Positions 42,351 through 51,352 of a DNA stretch of 64,000 nt are shown piece by piece. The first letter of the stretch is position 1; each line of letters begins with the position of its first letter. This DNA comes from Cohnella baijiui (lineage in GTDB: Bacteria > Bacillota > Bacilli > Paenibacillales > Paenibacillaceae), in the NCBI RefSeq assembly GCF_020731285.1, contig NZ_JAJFOW010000006.1, positions 186,001 through 250,000 on the forward strand, given 5' to 3'. Under the pieces are notes generated by a model. It saw only the letters and a list, made by a program, of their open reading frames with translations. It was not told the DNA's origin and did not search any database. Position numbers and translations under genes: made by a program.

Positions 42351-43577
42351 TTACGCCCGGTAGGCGTAGGAGATCTTGCCCAGCACCGCCGGCCGGCGCG
42401 CGCCCGTCACCGCGGGAAGATTGTTCGCCCGGCGATCGATCGCGTAGTCGGCCAGCAGGGCGAACGCGACGGCCTCCTTGGCGTCGCTGTGATGCCCTGC
42501 CTGCTCCTGCGTCTCCACCCGGACGCCCATCGGCTCCATCTCCGCCCGCAGCTCGCCGAGCAGCGTCGGATTGTAGCTCCCTCCGCCGCCGACGATCAGC
42601 AGCTCGGCCGGATGGCGGTCCCGGATCCAGCGGCGGTACGCGTCCCCGATCGACCAAGCCGTCAGCCGGGTGACGGTGGCCACGAGGTCGGCCGGCGGCA
42701 GCCCCCGCTCCTCGCGGTAGCGGAGCAGCTCCGCGACGTAGGCCGCGCCGAACCGCTCGCGCCCGGTCGACTTCGGCCACGGCAGCGCATAGTACGGCTC
42801 CTCGCGCAGCCGCTCGAGCAGCGTCTCGTCGACGCTCCCCCCCGCGGCGATCGCGCCGCCCGCGTCCATCGTCTGCCCCGGATACAGCGCCGAGACGACG
42901 CCGTCGATCAGCATGTTGCCGGGACCGGTGTCGAAGGCATACACCTCGTCCGGCCCGCAGCCGGCCGGGAGAACGGTCACATTGCCGATGCCGCCGATGT
43001 TCTGCAGCAGCAGCGTCCGGCGCTCCTCCCGGTACAGCAAGTACTCGGTGAACGGCACGAGCGGCGCGCCCTGACCGCCCTCGGCCATGTCGGCGGGGCG
43101 GAAGTCGCTGACGCAGTCGATGCCCGTGCGCGCGGCGATGACCGAGCCTTCCCCGATCTGCACCGTGTAGCCCAGGTCGTATCCGCCCGCCCGCTGCGGC
43201 TCCGGGGCGTGATAGATCGTCTGTCCGTGGGAGCCGATGACGGCGATCTCATCCGGCCGGAGGCCGGCGGTCTTGACGACGGACAGCGCCGCCGCGGCGT
43301 ACAGCTCGCCGAGCCAAACGTTCAGCCTTCCAAGCCGATCCACGGTCGCTTGACCGGGCTCGAACAAGGCGAAGATCTCTTCTCTCGCCTCCGCCGGATA
43401 AGGCGTATTCTCAAACGCGACCAAACGAACTTGGGGACGACCGTCCGGCGTCCCCTCTCGAATGTCGACCAAAGCGGCGTCGATGCCGTCCACCGACGTG
43501 CCGGACATGAGGCCGATGGCGTAGCGGCGTCCCTGCGCCGCGGTCTGGGATGCAAGGTCCAGCATGGATTCGTTCAT
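42351..43577 (-). CDS. anmK: Anhydro-N-acetylmuramic acid kinase
   Basis: A 408-residue ASKHA-fold kinase. YAIGLMSGTSVDGIDAALVD is the ATP-binding start, VIGSHGQTIYHAP the second family mark, SDFRPADMAEGGQGAPLVPF contains the catalytic Asp, and LLQNIGGIGNVTVLP and FDTGPGNMLID follow. It hydrolyses the 1,6-anhydro ring of anhydro-MurNAc while phosphorylating O6, giving MurNAc-6-P. The gene lies 1 nt after the MalG-like permease stop, last in the murQ-importer operon. The intact active site suggests that the imported sugar is 1,6-anhydro-MurNAc or a peptide-free muropeptide. Confidence 0.95.
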   Translation of the reverse strand: MNESMLDLASQTAAQGRRYAIGLMSGTSVDGIDAALVDIREGTPDGRPQVRLVAFENTPYPAEAREEIFALFEPGQATVDRLGRLNVWLGELYAAAALSVVKTAGLRPDEIAVIGSHGQTIYHAPEPQRAGGYDLGYTVQIGEGSVIAARTGIDCVSDFRPADMAEGGQGAPLVPFTEYLLYREERRTLLLQNIGGIGNVTVLPAGCGPDEVYAFDTGPGNMLIDGVVSALYPGQTMDAGGAIAAGGSVDETLLERLREEPYYALPWPKSTGRERFGAAYVAELLRYREERGLPPADLVATVTRLTAWSIGDAYRRWIRDRHPAELLIVGGGGSYNPTLLGELRAEMEPMGVRVETQEQAGHHSDAKEAVAFALLADYAIDRRANNLPAVTGARRPAVLGKISYAYRA

Positions 43578-43578
43578 C

Positions 43579-44439
43579 TTATCCTTTCACAGCTCCTACC
43601 GTAACGCCTTCCAGAAAGTACTTCTGGAGGCTGAAAAATAGGACGAACATCGGCAAAGCCGAGATCGTCGCTCCGGCCATCATCGGCGAGAAATACGTCG
43701 TGTTGGCGAAGCGGAAATTTTTGAGTCCGACTTGAATCGTTTGCATATCCATCGTATTCGTCACGAGGAATGGCCAGAAAAACGTATTCCAGCTGTCCAT
43801 AAAAGTCAGGATCGCCATCACGGCGAGCACCGTCTTCGACAGCGGCAAGACGATGCGAAAGTAGATTTGGAGCTGATTGCAGCCTTCCACCTTCGCGCAT
43901 TCCAGAATTTCGCCGGGAATCGTCGACATGAACTGCTTGGCCAGAAAGATGTTGTACACGGTTACGACGCCGGGCAGGATCAAGGCGCCGTACGTGTTTT
44001 GAATTTGAAACGTGTTGACGATCAGAATGTACAACGGCACCTGCGTGACCTGATACGGAACCATCATGGCGACGAGCAGCATGCTGAAGAGAACCGACCG
44101 GCCTTTGAATCGGACGCGAGAGAAGGCGTACCCCGCCAAACTCGCGAACACCACGTTCGTAATCATGACGCTCGCGGCGACGATCGCCGAGTTGCCGATC
44201 CACCGGAGCGAATGCGGGCTGAAGTCCATGAAGAACTTGTAGGAAGCAAACGAAACTTTGTCCGGCCACAGCGAGTAGCTCATCGCGGCCGCTTCGACGG
44301 GATCCCCGAAGGAGGAGATGATCATGAAATAGATCGGAAACAGCGTCGCCGCGGCGAACAGCAGCAGCACGAGGACGATGGCCGCGTTGCGGACGGTTCG
44401 CGCGCTTCGCCGTCCGTTATGCTTGCGATACAGCGCCAT
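43579..44439 (-). CDS. CUT1 ABC transporter permease, MalG-like (MurNAc operon)
   Basis: A 286-residue permease. The first span is near residues 19-40, EILECAKVEGCNQLQIYF then RIVLPLS is the coupling loop, and the end is LEGVTVGAVKG. It lies 21 bp after its MalF-like partner and 1 nt before anmK. Lying between murQ and anmK in one operon, it should import a muramic-acid-type sugar; the substrate is inferred from the enzymes. Confidence 0.9.
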   Translation of the reverse strand: MALYRKHNGRRSARTVRNAAIVLVLLLFAAATLFPIYFMIISSFGDPVEAAAMSYSLWPDKVSFASYKFFMDFSPHSLRWIGNSAIVAASVMITNVVFASLAGYAFSRVRFKGRSVLFSMLLVAMMVPYQVTQVPLYILIVNTFQIQNTYGALILPGVVTVYNIFLAKQFMSTIPGEILECAKVEGCNQLQIYFRIVLPLSKTVLAVMAILTFMDSWNTFFWPFLVTNTMDMQTIQVGLKNFRFANTTYFSPMMAGATISALPMFVLFFSLQKYFLEGVTVGAVKG

Positions 44440-44460
44440 ACAGCGATCCTCTCCTCTCCG

Positions 44461-45369
44461 CTAGTATTCCACGTCTTTGCCGAGGAACTTGAACTGGAAC
44501 ATCGAGATGCCCGCGATGAGGAGCGCCAGGACGAGCGATTGGGCGGCCGCCTTGCCGTATTCGAAATACTTGAACGCGTTGTTGAAGATCAGCAAGCCGA
44601 CCATCGTCGTCGCGTTGTCCGGACCGCCCCCGGTCATGAGGTAGGCGTTCTGGAACACCTGAAACGACCCGATGACCCCGGTGACGAGCAGAAACAGCGT
44701 CGTCGGCTTGAGGAACGGGATGACGATGTGCCAAAGCTTCTGCAGGAAGGTTGCCCCGTCCAGATCCGCGGCCTCGTAGTAGCTTTCGTCGACGCCCAGC
44801 AAGGCGGCGAGATAGATGATGATGCTGGCGCCGTGGCTGGACAGCCAAGCCATGATGACGAGCGAGAACATCGCGGTCCCGCTCGCGCCCAGCCAATTCT
44901 GGTTGGGCGCGCCGACGATCGAGATCAATCGGTTGAAGATGCCGGCAGGCAGCGGATCGAAGATCCACAGCCAAACGACCGACATCGCGACGCCCGAGGC
45001 GACGACGGGCAAATAATAGATCGCTTTGAACGTCGTCTGCAGCCGCTTCTTGAGCGGAAGGATCAGGATGGCGATCGCGAAGGACAGCGCGAGCGCGACC
45101 GGCACGGTGAGGATCGTGTAGACGATCGTATTCCGGATCGACTTCCAGAACAGCGGATCCCGGAACGTCGCCGAGTAATTGTCGAAGCCGACGTATTCGG
45201 AGCCGAGCGGCTTGTATTCCTGGAAGCTGATGAAGAAAGCGCTGATGACCGGATAGGCCGTGAACAGCGCGTATCCCAGTAAAGCGACGGCGATGAAGGC
45301 ATACCCCCAAGCGCCGTCCCCTCTGATCCTGCGTTTCTTGCCGGAGCTGACCGTCTGCGTGATCGCCAT
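44461..45369 (-). CDS. CUT1 ABC transporter permease, MalF-like (MurNAc operon)
   Basis: A 302-residue permease. ATG at 45369 (MAITQTVSSGKKRR) has AAGGGGAGAG five nt ahead; an in-frame start at 45390 would use none. Spans start at YAFIAVALLGYALFTAYPV, and the EAA-type loop reads ESYYEAADLDGATFLQKLWH. It precedes the MalG-like partner and follows the binding protein after 90 bp. As with all importers here no ATPase gene is present. Confidence 0.9.
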   Translation of the reverse strand: MAITQTVSSGKKRRIRGDGAWGYAFIAVALLGYALFTAYPVISAFFISFQEYKPLGSEYVGFDNYSATFRDPLFWKSIRNTIVYTILTVPVALALSFAIAILILPLKKRLQTTFKAIYYLPVVASGVAMSVVWLWIFDPLPAGIFNRLISIVGAPNQNWLGASGTAMFSLVIMAWLSSHGASIIIYLAALLGVDESYYEAADLDGATFLQKLWHIVIPFLKPTTLFLLVTGVIGSFQVFQNAYLMTGGGPDNATTMVGLLIFNNAFKYFEYGKAAAQSLVLALLIAGISMFQFKFLGKDVEY

Positions 45370-45459
45370 GCCGACTCTCCCCTTCATCATTCAGGATCGC
45401 CAATTTCCCCGGGACGGACGGTCCGCATGCCACGCATGCGGCCGCCCGTTCGAAGAAAC

Positions 45460-46923
45460 CTAGTCCTTCACGACGCCGTCTTCGCCGAACGTCTTGATCG
45501 CGGCGGCTTTGACCGCTTCGTACATGTCTTCGGGCTTGATCTCGTTCGCCAGCAGCGCCTGCATTTTCGGAATGATCACTTCGTCCTCGAGCTTGATCGA
45601 CTTGGCGCCGAGCTCTACCGGGATGTCCGGCCGTGCCGGGGAAGCGTGGGACAACAGCGTCTCGACGGCGGCGACGTTGTCGGGATTGCGGTTCACGGTC
45701 ATGCTTTCCGCCGCTTTGCGGCCGCTTTGCGTGATGTGCGCGGCGAACAATTCATTGTTCGTCGTCGCGGCGACCTGTCCGCTTGCCAGGAAGTAGGCGG
45801 CTTTGACGATGTTCGCTTTGTGCTCGGGCGTCGGTTCTTTTTTTCCGCGGAACGTGACGTAGCCGTCGACGACCGTGCTCGACATCGGCGGCTGCCCCAG
45901 GAAGGTCGGGACCGGCAGCACGATGTAATCGACCTTGATGCTTCCTTTGACAGCGCTGCCATCGTTCGCGTCGATCTTTTCGTTGTTCTTGTTGGCCGAA
46001 TTCTCGAAGGTGGCTAGGCCTTTGCCAGTAATCATCGTCTGGCCGGTGAGGAACATGTTCCACCGCTTGCCGGCGTCGATCGAGCCGAGTTCCTTCGGCA
46101 TGGAGCCGTCGTCGATCAGGAGGCGCACGTCCTTCAGCACTTCAAGGAAGTTTTTGCTCGTATAGGCGTATTTCAGATCGGTCGTAAAGGCGGACGGCAT
46201 GCCGGCGTTTTTAATGAGGATGTTCAAATAGTCCCTGGACGTGACGCCGGAGTTGGCGAAGACGAAGCCGTATCGCTTGGTGACGTCGCCATCTTTGACG
46301 ACACCTTTGTGGATCGCCTCGCGGAACTCGTCGAACGTCCAGCCTTCCTTCTGCACCTTTTTCCAGTCGATGCCCGCATCCTCGAGGAACTGCCGGTTGC
46401 CGCCGAGGGCGTGGACCTCCATGTACGCCGGGAATCCGTAGAGGCCTTCGCCTTTTTTCATATAGGCGATCGGAGCTTGGTCGAAGTCGTCGTACGTGTT
46501 GGAGTCGACGGCGTCCGTAATGTCCATCAGCATGCCTTGCTGCAAATATTTGGAGATGCCGTCCGAGCCGATGAATGCGATGTCGGGCGGGCTGCCCGCG
46601 TTCACCTGGGTGTCGAGCTTCTGGGTCATGTCCTCCCAGCTCGCCGGCTCGATCTTGAGCGTCAGGTTCGGATATTTGGCGTTAAAATCTTTGGAGATTT
46701 GTTCGAAACGATCCTGGAAGCCGGACGATACCGGGGGCAACAGCGCGGTGATCGTATCTTTGCCGCCGGAGCTTCCGGCATCCGCGCTCGCCGAGCCGGA
46801 CGGGCTCTGCGACCCGCCGGGGCTTGCCCCGTTGTTTTTGTTGTTGGACGAGCAGGCGGCCAGCGCGGTCATCGAGACGGTTAAGGCCAATACGGACGCC
46901 AGTACTTGCGCTTTTCTGGTCAT
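45460..46923 (-). CDS. Extracellular solute-binding lipoprotein (MurNAc operon)
   Basis: A 487-residue lipoprotein with leader MTRKAQVLASVLALTVSMTA and lipobox LAAC (Cys about residue 23), followed by an Asn/Gly/Ser linker. The mature domain starts DTITALLPPVSSGFQDRFEQ, a family 1 fold, and contains NLTLKIEPASWEDMTQKLD. It is encoded 61 bp after murQ and before two permeases and anmK. It should be the outer receptor for MurNAc, anhydro-MurNAc or a small muropeptide. The ligand pocket cannot be judged by eye. Confidence 0.9.
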   Translation of the reverse strand: MTRKAQVLASVLALTVSMTALAACSSNNKNNGASPGGSQSPSGSASADAGSSGGKDTITALLPPVSSGFQDRFEQISKDFNAKYPNLTLKIEPASWEDMTQKLDTQVNAGSPPDIAFIGSDGISKYLQQGMLMDITDAVDSNTYDDFDQAPIAYMKKGEGLYGFPAYMEVHALGGNRQFLEDAGIDWKKVQKEGWTFDEFREAIHKGVVKDGDVTKRYGFVFANSGVTSRDYLNILIKNAGMPSAFTTDLKYAYTSKNFLEVLKDVRLLIDDGSMPKELGSIDAGKRWNMFLTGQTMITGKGLATFENSANKNNEKIDANDGSAVKGSIKVDYIVLPVPTFLGQPPMSSTVVDGYVTFRGKKEPTPEHKANIVKAAYFLASGQVAATTNNELFAAHITQSGRKAAESMTVNRNPDNVAAVETLLSHASPARPDIPVELGAKSIKLEDEVIIPKMQALLANEIKPEDMYEAVKAAAIKTFGEDGVVKD

Positions 46924-46984
46924 CGGACCCTTCCTCCTCCAAATATGGAAATGTTCCCGTTCCTACGGACGCTCGTCGCCGCGG

Positions 46985-47905
46985 CTACACGACCTTGGTG
47001 CCGGCGCGGATGGCGGCCTTCAGATTGCCTTCGAACCGCGCGAGCGTCCGCTCGGCTTCCTCGGCCTCCAGCCCCGTCTTGATCATCATGATCGCCAGCT
47101 TGCAGCTTGTGCCGGCCCGCTGCAGCATCGCAGCCGCCGTGTCCGCGTCGACGCCGGTCGCCGCGCGGATGATGCGCAGCGAGCGATCTTGCAGTTTGCG
47201 GTTGCTTGCCTTGAGATCTACCATCAAATTGTCGTACGTCTTGCCCAACTTCACCATCGTGCACGTCGTCAGCATGTTGAGCACCAGCTTCTGTGCCGTT
47301 CCGGCCTTCAGCCGGGTGGAGCCCATGATGACCTCCGGTCCGACGACCGGCGCGATGCAGATGTCGCACACCCGCTCCAGCTTCGACGGCTTGTTGTTCA
47401 CGACGCCAATCGTCGCGGCGCCGAGCTCCGACGCCCGCTTCAGGCCCGCCACAACGAACGCGGCGCTGCCGCTTGCGGAGATGCCGATCACCGCATCCTT
47501 CTCCGTCACGCCGCATCGCTCGATGAGCGCGATCCCCTCCTCCTCGTCGTCTTCCGCTCCTTCGACCGCGAGGCGCAGAGCCGAATCTCCGCCCGCAATG
47601 TGACCTTGAATCTGCCACGGCTCGGTGCCGAACGTCGGCGGACATTCCGACGCGTCCAGCACGCCGATCCGGCCGGACGTCCCGGCGCCGATATAGAACA
47701 TACGGCCCCCTTGCCTCAAGACGCGATGCAGGACGTCGACCGCCTTGCCGATCCGCGGGATCTCCGCGGCGACGGCGGCCGGCACCGAGGCGTCCTCCCG
47801 GTGAAGCAGCTGAAGCATCTCTTCGGTCGTGCACTCGTCGATCATCCGCGTGCCCTGGTGGATACCCTCCGTCGTCAACCCTGCATACTCATCGTTCATC
47901 GTCAT
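46985..47905 (-). CDS. murQ: N-acetylmuramic acid 6-phosphate etherase
   Basis: A 306-residue SIS-fold etherase. FYIGAGTSGRIGVLDASECP with catalytic Glu87, then AVEGAEDDEEEG with the second acidic residue (Glu115), and GVVNNKPSKLERVCDICIAP and GSTRLKAGTAQKLVLNMLTT are the family landmarks. It cleaves the D-lactyl ether of MurNAc-6-P to GlcNAc-6-P and D-lactate. It is the first gene of the importer operon, downstream of murR and of a promoter with three repeated operator-like sites. Confidence 0.96.
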   Translation of the reverse strand: MTMNDEYAGLTTEGIHQGTRMIDECTTEEMLQLLHREDASVPAAVAAEIPRIGKAVDVLHRVLRQGGRMFYIGAGTSGRIGVLDASECPPTFGTEPWQIQGHIAGGDSALRLAVEGAEDDEEEGIALIERCGVTEKDAVIGISASGSAAFVVAGLKRASELGAATIGVVNNKPSKLERVCDICIAPVVGPEVIMGSTRLKAGTAQKLVLNMLTTCTMVKLGKTYDNLMVDLKASNRKLQDRSLRIIRAATGVDADTAAAMLQRAGTSCKLAIMMIKTGLEAEEAERTLARFEGNLKAAIRAGTKVV

Positions 47906-47974
47906 TCTCCTACCCCGATTAGGATGTTGGTCAGGCTACCGACGAGGCGATCTTCATGCCCGTTTCTGAGGCTT

Positions 47975-48053
47975 ATGTTAAGGGGAGCGCCCGGCGGCCG
48001 TCAATAGATTTTGAAATTTTATTTTGTTATGAAATTTTATAGTGAAATTTTAT
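47975..48053 (-). promoter_or_regulatory. murQ operon promoter with triple GAAATTTTAT sites
   Basis: On the minus strand TTGACG (47999-48004), an 18-bp spacer and TAACAT (47975-47980). Just upstream of the -35, GAAATTTTAT occurs three times on the plus strand, at 48013-48022, 48031-48040 and 48044-48053, in an AT-rich stretch unlike its surroundings. These are the best candidates for MurR binding. Confidence 0.65.
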
Positions 48054-48071
48054 TACCATCATCCGACAAAG

Positions 48072-48102
48072 AAAGACGCCGTTCGTCAAAAACGGCGTCT
48101 TT
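48072..48102 (-). terminator. Terminator after murR
   Basis: AAAGACGCCGTT pairs perfectly with AACGGCGTCTTT across a 7-base loop, 8 bp past the murR stop. The T-run is short and broken, so termination may be partial. Confidence 0.65.
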
Positions 48103-48109
48103 GTACCTA

Positions 48110-48973
48110 TTATTTGCGCTGTTTGCCCGCGAGAATGTCGTGCGTTTTCGTTAAGTATTTTTTCACATGCTGATATTCCGCGCTCGCGACACCAGCGAAC
48201 AGGATGTCAATGACGGTTAGCATCGCGATGCGGGAGCCCATGGCTCCGCTCCGGATCGTCACTTCCGGGGTGGAAATGCTGAGTACGACGTCGGATCGGT
48301 CGGCCAGTTCGCTGCGGTTGTATTTGGTAATGGCGATTAGATGCGCGCCCTGCTTTTTGGCGATGTCCAGCGAATCGAGAACTTCGGTGGTCGCTCCGGA
48401 GTTCGAGACGAAGATCGCGACGTCTCCCTTGGCGAGCAGCGTGGCGGCCGTGAGCTGACTGTGCCCGTCCGTGTAGGCGTGGCACATCTTGTTGATGCGG
48501 GAGAACTTCATCTCCGCATCCCGGCAAACCAGTCCGGAAGCGCCGATTCCGAAGAAGACGATCCGGCTGCTGCCCCGCAGCAGACCGACGGCCCGGGTCA
48601 CCTCTTCGCGGCTCAGAACGCTGAGCGTATCCTCGATCGATCGGCAATTGTTGCGCGAGATGTTGGCGATGACGACATCCAGGTCGTCGCCCGGCTGGAT
48701 GTCCGTATATGAATCGCGGTGCTCTTCTTCCATCGAGCCTAGCGAGGCGGAGATGCTCACGATAAAGCTGCGATAGCCCGCGTAGCCCATCGTCTTGCAA
48801 AACCGGAGGACGGACGCGTCGCTCGTTTGGCTCAGCTTGGCCAGCCGTTTGATCGACAGGTGCGGAATTTCCTCCAGGTGGGCCAACACGCAGTCGGCGA
48901 CCCTCCGCTCGACCGGCGTCAGACTGTCTCTTCGGTCCCGAATTTTGATCAGGATATGGTCATGAATCGCCAT
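48110..48973 (-). CDS. murR: RpiR/MurR-family transcriptional regulator
   Basis: A 287-residue regulator. The N-terminal RpiR helix-turn-helix covers residues 1-75 (IKRLAKLSQTSDASVLRFCK then TMGYAGYRSF). A SIS sugar-phosphate domain follows at about 125-260, with GIGASGLVCRDAEMKFSRI and FVSNSGATTEVLDSLDIAK. MurR-type proteins sense MurNAc-6-P. Its gene is immediately upstream of murQ on the same strand with AT-rich repeated sites between, so it should control the operon. The family alone does not fix the ligand; the neighbours do. Confidence 0.85.
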   Translation of the reverse strand: MAIHDHILIKIRDRRDSLTPVERRVADCVLAHLEEIPHLSIKRLAKLSQTSDASVLRFCKTMGYAGYRSFIVSISASLGSMEEEHRDSYTDIQPGDDLDVVIANISRNNCRSIEDTLSVLSREEVTRAVGLLRGSSRIVFFGIGASGLVCRDAEMKFSRINKMCHAYTDGHSQLTAATLLAKGDVAIFVSNSGATTEVLDSLDIAKKQGAHLIAITKYNRSELADRSDVVLSISTPEVTIRSGAMGSRIAMLTVIDILFAGVASAEYQHVKKYLTKTHDILAGKQRK

Positions 48974-49082
48974 GTCGCTTCCCTACTCGCCGCTAAATTC
49001 TTGTGCCCTTTCGCTAATCCGGCACCCCTCCATCTTAAGCGCCCGAACGGCAATTGACAAGGGATCGTCCGCACCTCACGGC

Positions 49083-49122
49083 AAGGAACCCCATATTCCG
49101 CCGGTGCGGAATTGGGGTTCTT
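49083..49122 (-). terminator. Terminator after the DUF2935 gene
   Basis: AAGGAACCCCATATTCCGC pairs with GCGGAATTGGGGTTCTT around CGGT, a stem of about 17 bp, 22 bp past the stop. The following T-run is weak. Confidence 0.65.
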
Positions 49123-49144
49123 GGGCCGCCGCAGACGCCTCCGC

Positions 49145-49960
49145 TTACGCCTCGACGCGCGGATGCGTCGGGTCGCAGCCGGGATTCGGAACCGCGCCCG
49201 ACTGCGCCAGCTTCAGCAAATAATAGCACTCTTCGCGGGCCATATGATCCGGCATGAGCGGACTGATGATGTCGAGCGCTTCCGCGTTCAGCTCCAGTTC
49301 TACCAGCTCGCTCAAGAACTTGCGAAACAGCGCCATTTCCAAGTCGACCTGACGGTGAAACCGCCGCAGCGCCGGAAAATCCTGCAGCTGCGCGCGGAGA
49401 TACCCCGCCATTTCGATCGCCTTCAGATATAGCGCCTGAAAGTGCTTTTCGAAATCGACGCTCCGGCGGAGCAGGTCGGCTTCGACCCGGTCGAGTCCCA
49501 TCGCGATCGCGCCGGCGTGGCCGTGCGCGTCCTGCAGCCAAAGCAGATCGTGATGGAGCGGATGATAGACCGGGACGGGACGGCCGGCGAGCAGCGCGTC
49601 CAGGATGCGGACATACTCTTCCAGCTCGTTCACCATGTGGCTGAAAAAGGTCGGCGGAAGCGAGCTTCGCAGGCGGCCTTCGAGCGAGCGCGCCAGCAGC
49701 TCGAGCTTGAAGCTCCGCAGCGCTTCCGTTTCCGCATGGGCCTCCCGGTTCAGCGCGGCGAGCCCTTCGCCTCCCGTCGTTTGCCGGGCGTCGGCGAGCA
49801 GCTTGTCGAACGCCTGCACGAACCGCTTCGCTTTTGCGATGTCGGCCGTTTCCGGCGGCGCGAGCGAATTCAGGATAAACCGGGCGTGATCTCCCAACAC
49901 CTGCAGCCAAAATCGATGTTCGAACAGCGCCGCCGCTTCGCTGTCGGTTGCGATGCCCAA
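49145..49960 (-). CDS. DUF2935 family protein
   Basis: A 271-residue all-helical protein. Two related halves each show metal-ligand-like His and Glu in helix: FEHRFWLQVLGDHARFILN and LNREAHAETEAL in the first, HHDLLWLQDAHGHAGAIAMG and PDHMAREECYYLLKLAQ in the second, as in other DUF2935 proteins with a ferritin- or hemerythrin-like layout. The function is not established. It is transcribed alone, with a terminator behind it. Confidence 0.85.
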   Translation of the reverse strand: MGIATDSEAAALFEHRFWLQVLGDHARFILNSLAPPETADIAKAKRFVQAFDKLLADARQTTGGEGLAALNREAHAETEALRSFKLELLARSLEGRLRSSLPPTFFSHMVNELEEYVRILDALLAGRPVPVYHPLHHDLLWLQDAHGHAGAIAMGLDRVEADLLRRSVDFEKHFQALYLKAIEMAGYLRAQLQDFPALRRFHRQVDLEMALFRKFLSELVELELNAEALDIISPLMPDHMAREECYYLLKLAQSGAVPNPGCDPTHPRVEA

Positions 49961-50122
49961 GGCGGATCCTCCTTTCGGACGTCACGGGACCGTCCGGCGC
50001 GGAGGACGGCGGCCGTGTCGCGTCTTGCGGATTCGTACCCGCGCTTCGCGGCGTACACCCTAACCTATGTACGAATGCCCGGGAGAATGCGCGGCTGGCG
50101 CTTCCGCTGCCGAAAAGGCCGG

Positions 50123-51352
50123 TCAGTCCGCCCAGTTGCCGGCCCGGAAGATCGGCACCGCGGTGCCGTCCGGCAGGATCCCGTCGATATCGAGCGCAGG
50201 TCCCCCGATCATGAAGTCGACATGCGTCAGACTGTCGTTGATGCCCCGCTCGCGGAGCTCCTCTTTGGACAGCGCGAGACCGCCTTGCAATGCGAACGGA
50301 AAGCCGAAGCCGATCGCCAGATGACAGGCAGCGTTTTCGTCAAACAGCGTGTTGTTGAAAATCAGATTCGAATCGGAAATGGGGGAACGGTGCGGGACCA
50401 GCGCCAGCTCGCCCAGGTAGTGCGAGCCTTCGTCCGTGCCGATCAGCTTCTCGAGCGCGTCGTAGCCTTGTTCGGCCGCGAAGTCCACGATGCGGCCCTC
50501 CTTGAACGTCAACCGGAAGCGGTCGATCAGCTTGCCGGCGTAACTGAGCGGCTTGCTGCTCGAGACGGTCCCATCGACCCGGTCGCGATGCGGCGAAGCG
50601 AACACTTCTTCCGTCGGCAGGTTGGGCGTGAACGGCGTGCCCCGCTCGTTTTGGTTGCTCGCGCTGTTCCATGTATGGTTTTCGGGCATGCCGATCGTCA
50701 GGTCCGTACCGGGTCCTTTGTAGCGCAGCGCGGCAAATTGACGTTCGTTCAGCCACCGGGCCCGCGCCTTCAAGGATTCGGTATGCTCCCGCCAACGCTG
50801 TACGGGGTCTGCCTCGTTCACGCGGGTCGCCGCGAAAATCGCTTCCCACAGCGCGTCCACCCGCTCGGCTGCCGGGAGCGCGGGGAACACCGTATCCGCC
50901 CAAGCTTGCGAAGGAACGGCTACGATCGACCAGGCCACCTTATTTTTGACCGTAAATTCGCGGAAGGGCTGAAGCGCCAGGGACGCCGACTTGTTCGACG
51001 CGGAGATGCGGCCGGAGTCGATCCCCTTCAGCAGGTCGGGGTTGTCCGCGAGCACCCAGAGGAAGGCTCCCCCCTCCTGCGCCATCTCGACACGCCCTTG
51101 GACGAGCCAGGACGGATAGCTCGAGAGCGCTTCTTCCGGCGCAAGCTCCAAGCGCGTCCGCGAGACGATCTCGTCGTTCCATTCGACATGAACGTAGCGC
51201 GCTCCGACTTCATAGGCGCGTCTGGCGACCAGCCGGACGTATTCGGCGGCCGTTACCGGCGCGAAGATGCACATCGTCTGCCCGGGCTGCAAATTGACGC
51301 CGACTTCGACGGCGAGTGCCGCGTAAGACTCCAATCGCTTATCCGATTTCAT
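50123..51352 (-). CDS. Aminopeptidase, peptidase family M29
   Basis: A 409-residue metallo-aminopeptidase of the AmpS/PepS/T2 type. Metal-binding and catalytic residues fall in PNLPTEEVFASPHRDRVDG, GTDEGSHYLGELALV, NENAACHLAIG-like DENAACHLAIGFG and the closing LTHVDFMIGGPALDIDG. It trims N-terminal residues from peptides in the cytoplasm. AGGAGG precedes the ATG. It is divergent from an XRE regulator across 337 bp, in which a half-site GATACA near its own TATAAT box resembles the XRE operator. Confidence 0.93.
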   Translation of the reverse strand: MKSDKRLESYAALAVEVGVNLQPGQTMCIFAPVTAAEYVRLVARRAYEVGARYVHVEWNDEIVSRTRLELAPEEALSSYPSWLVQGRVEMAQEGGAFLWVLADNPDLLKGIDSGRISASNKSASLALQPFREFTVKNKVAWSIVAVPSQAWADTVFPALPAAERVDALWEAIFAATRVNEADPVQRWREHTESLKARARWLNERQFAALRYKGPGTDLTIGMPENHTWNSASNQNERGTPFTPNLPTEEVFASPHRDRVDGTVSSSKPLSYAGKLIDRFRLTFKEGRIVDFAAEQGYDALEKLIGTDEGSHYLGELALVPHRSPISDSNLIFNNTLFDENAACHLAIGFGFPFALQGGLALSKEELRERGINDSLTHVDFMIGGPALDIDGILPDGTAVPIFRAGNWAD

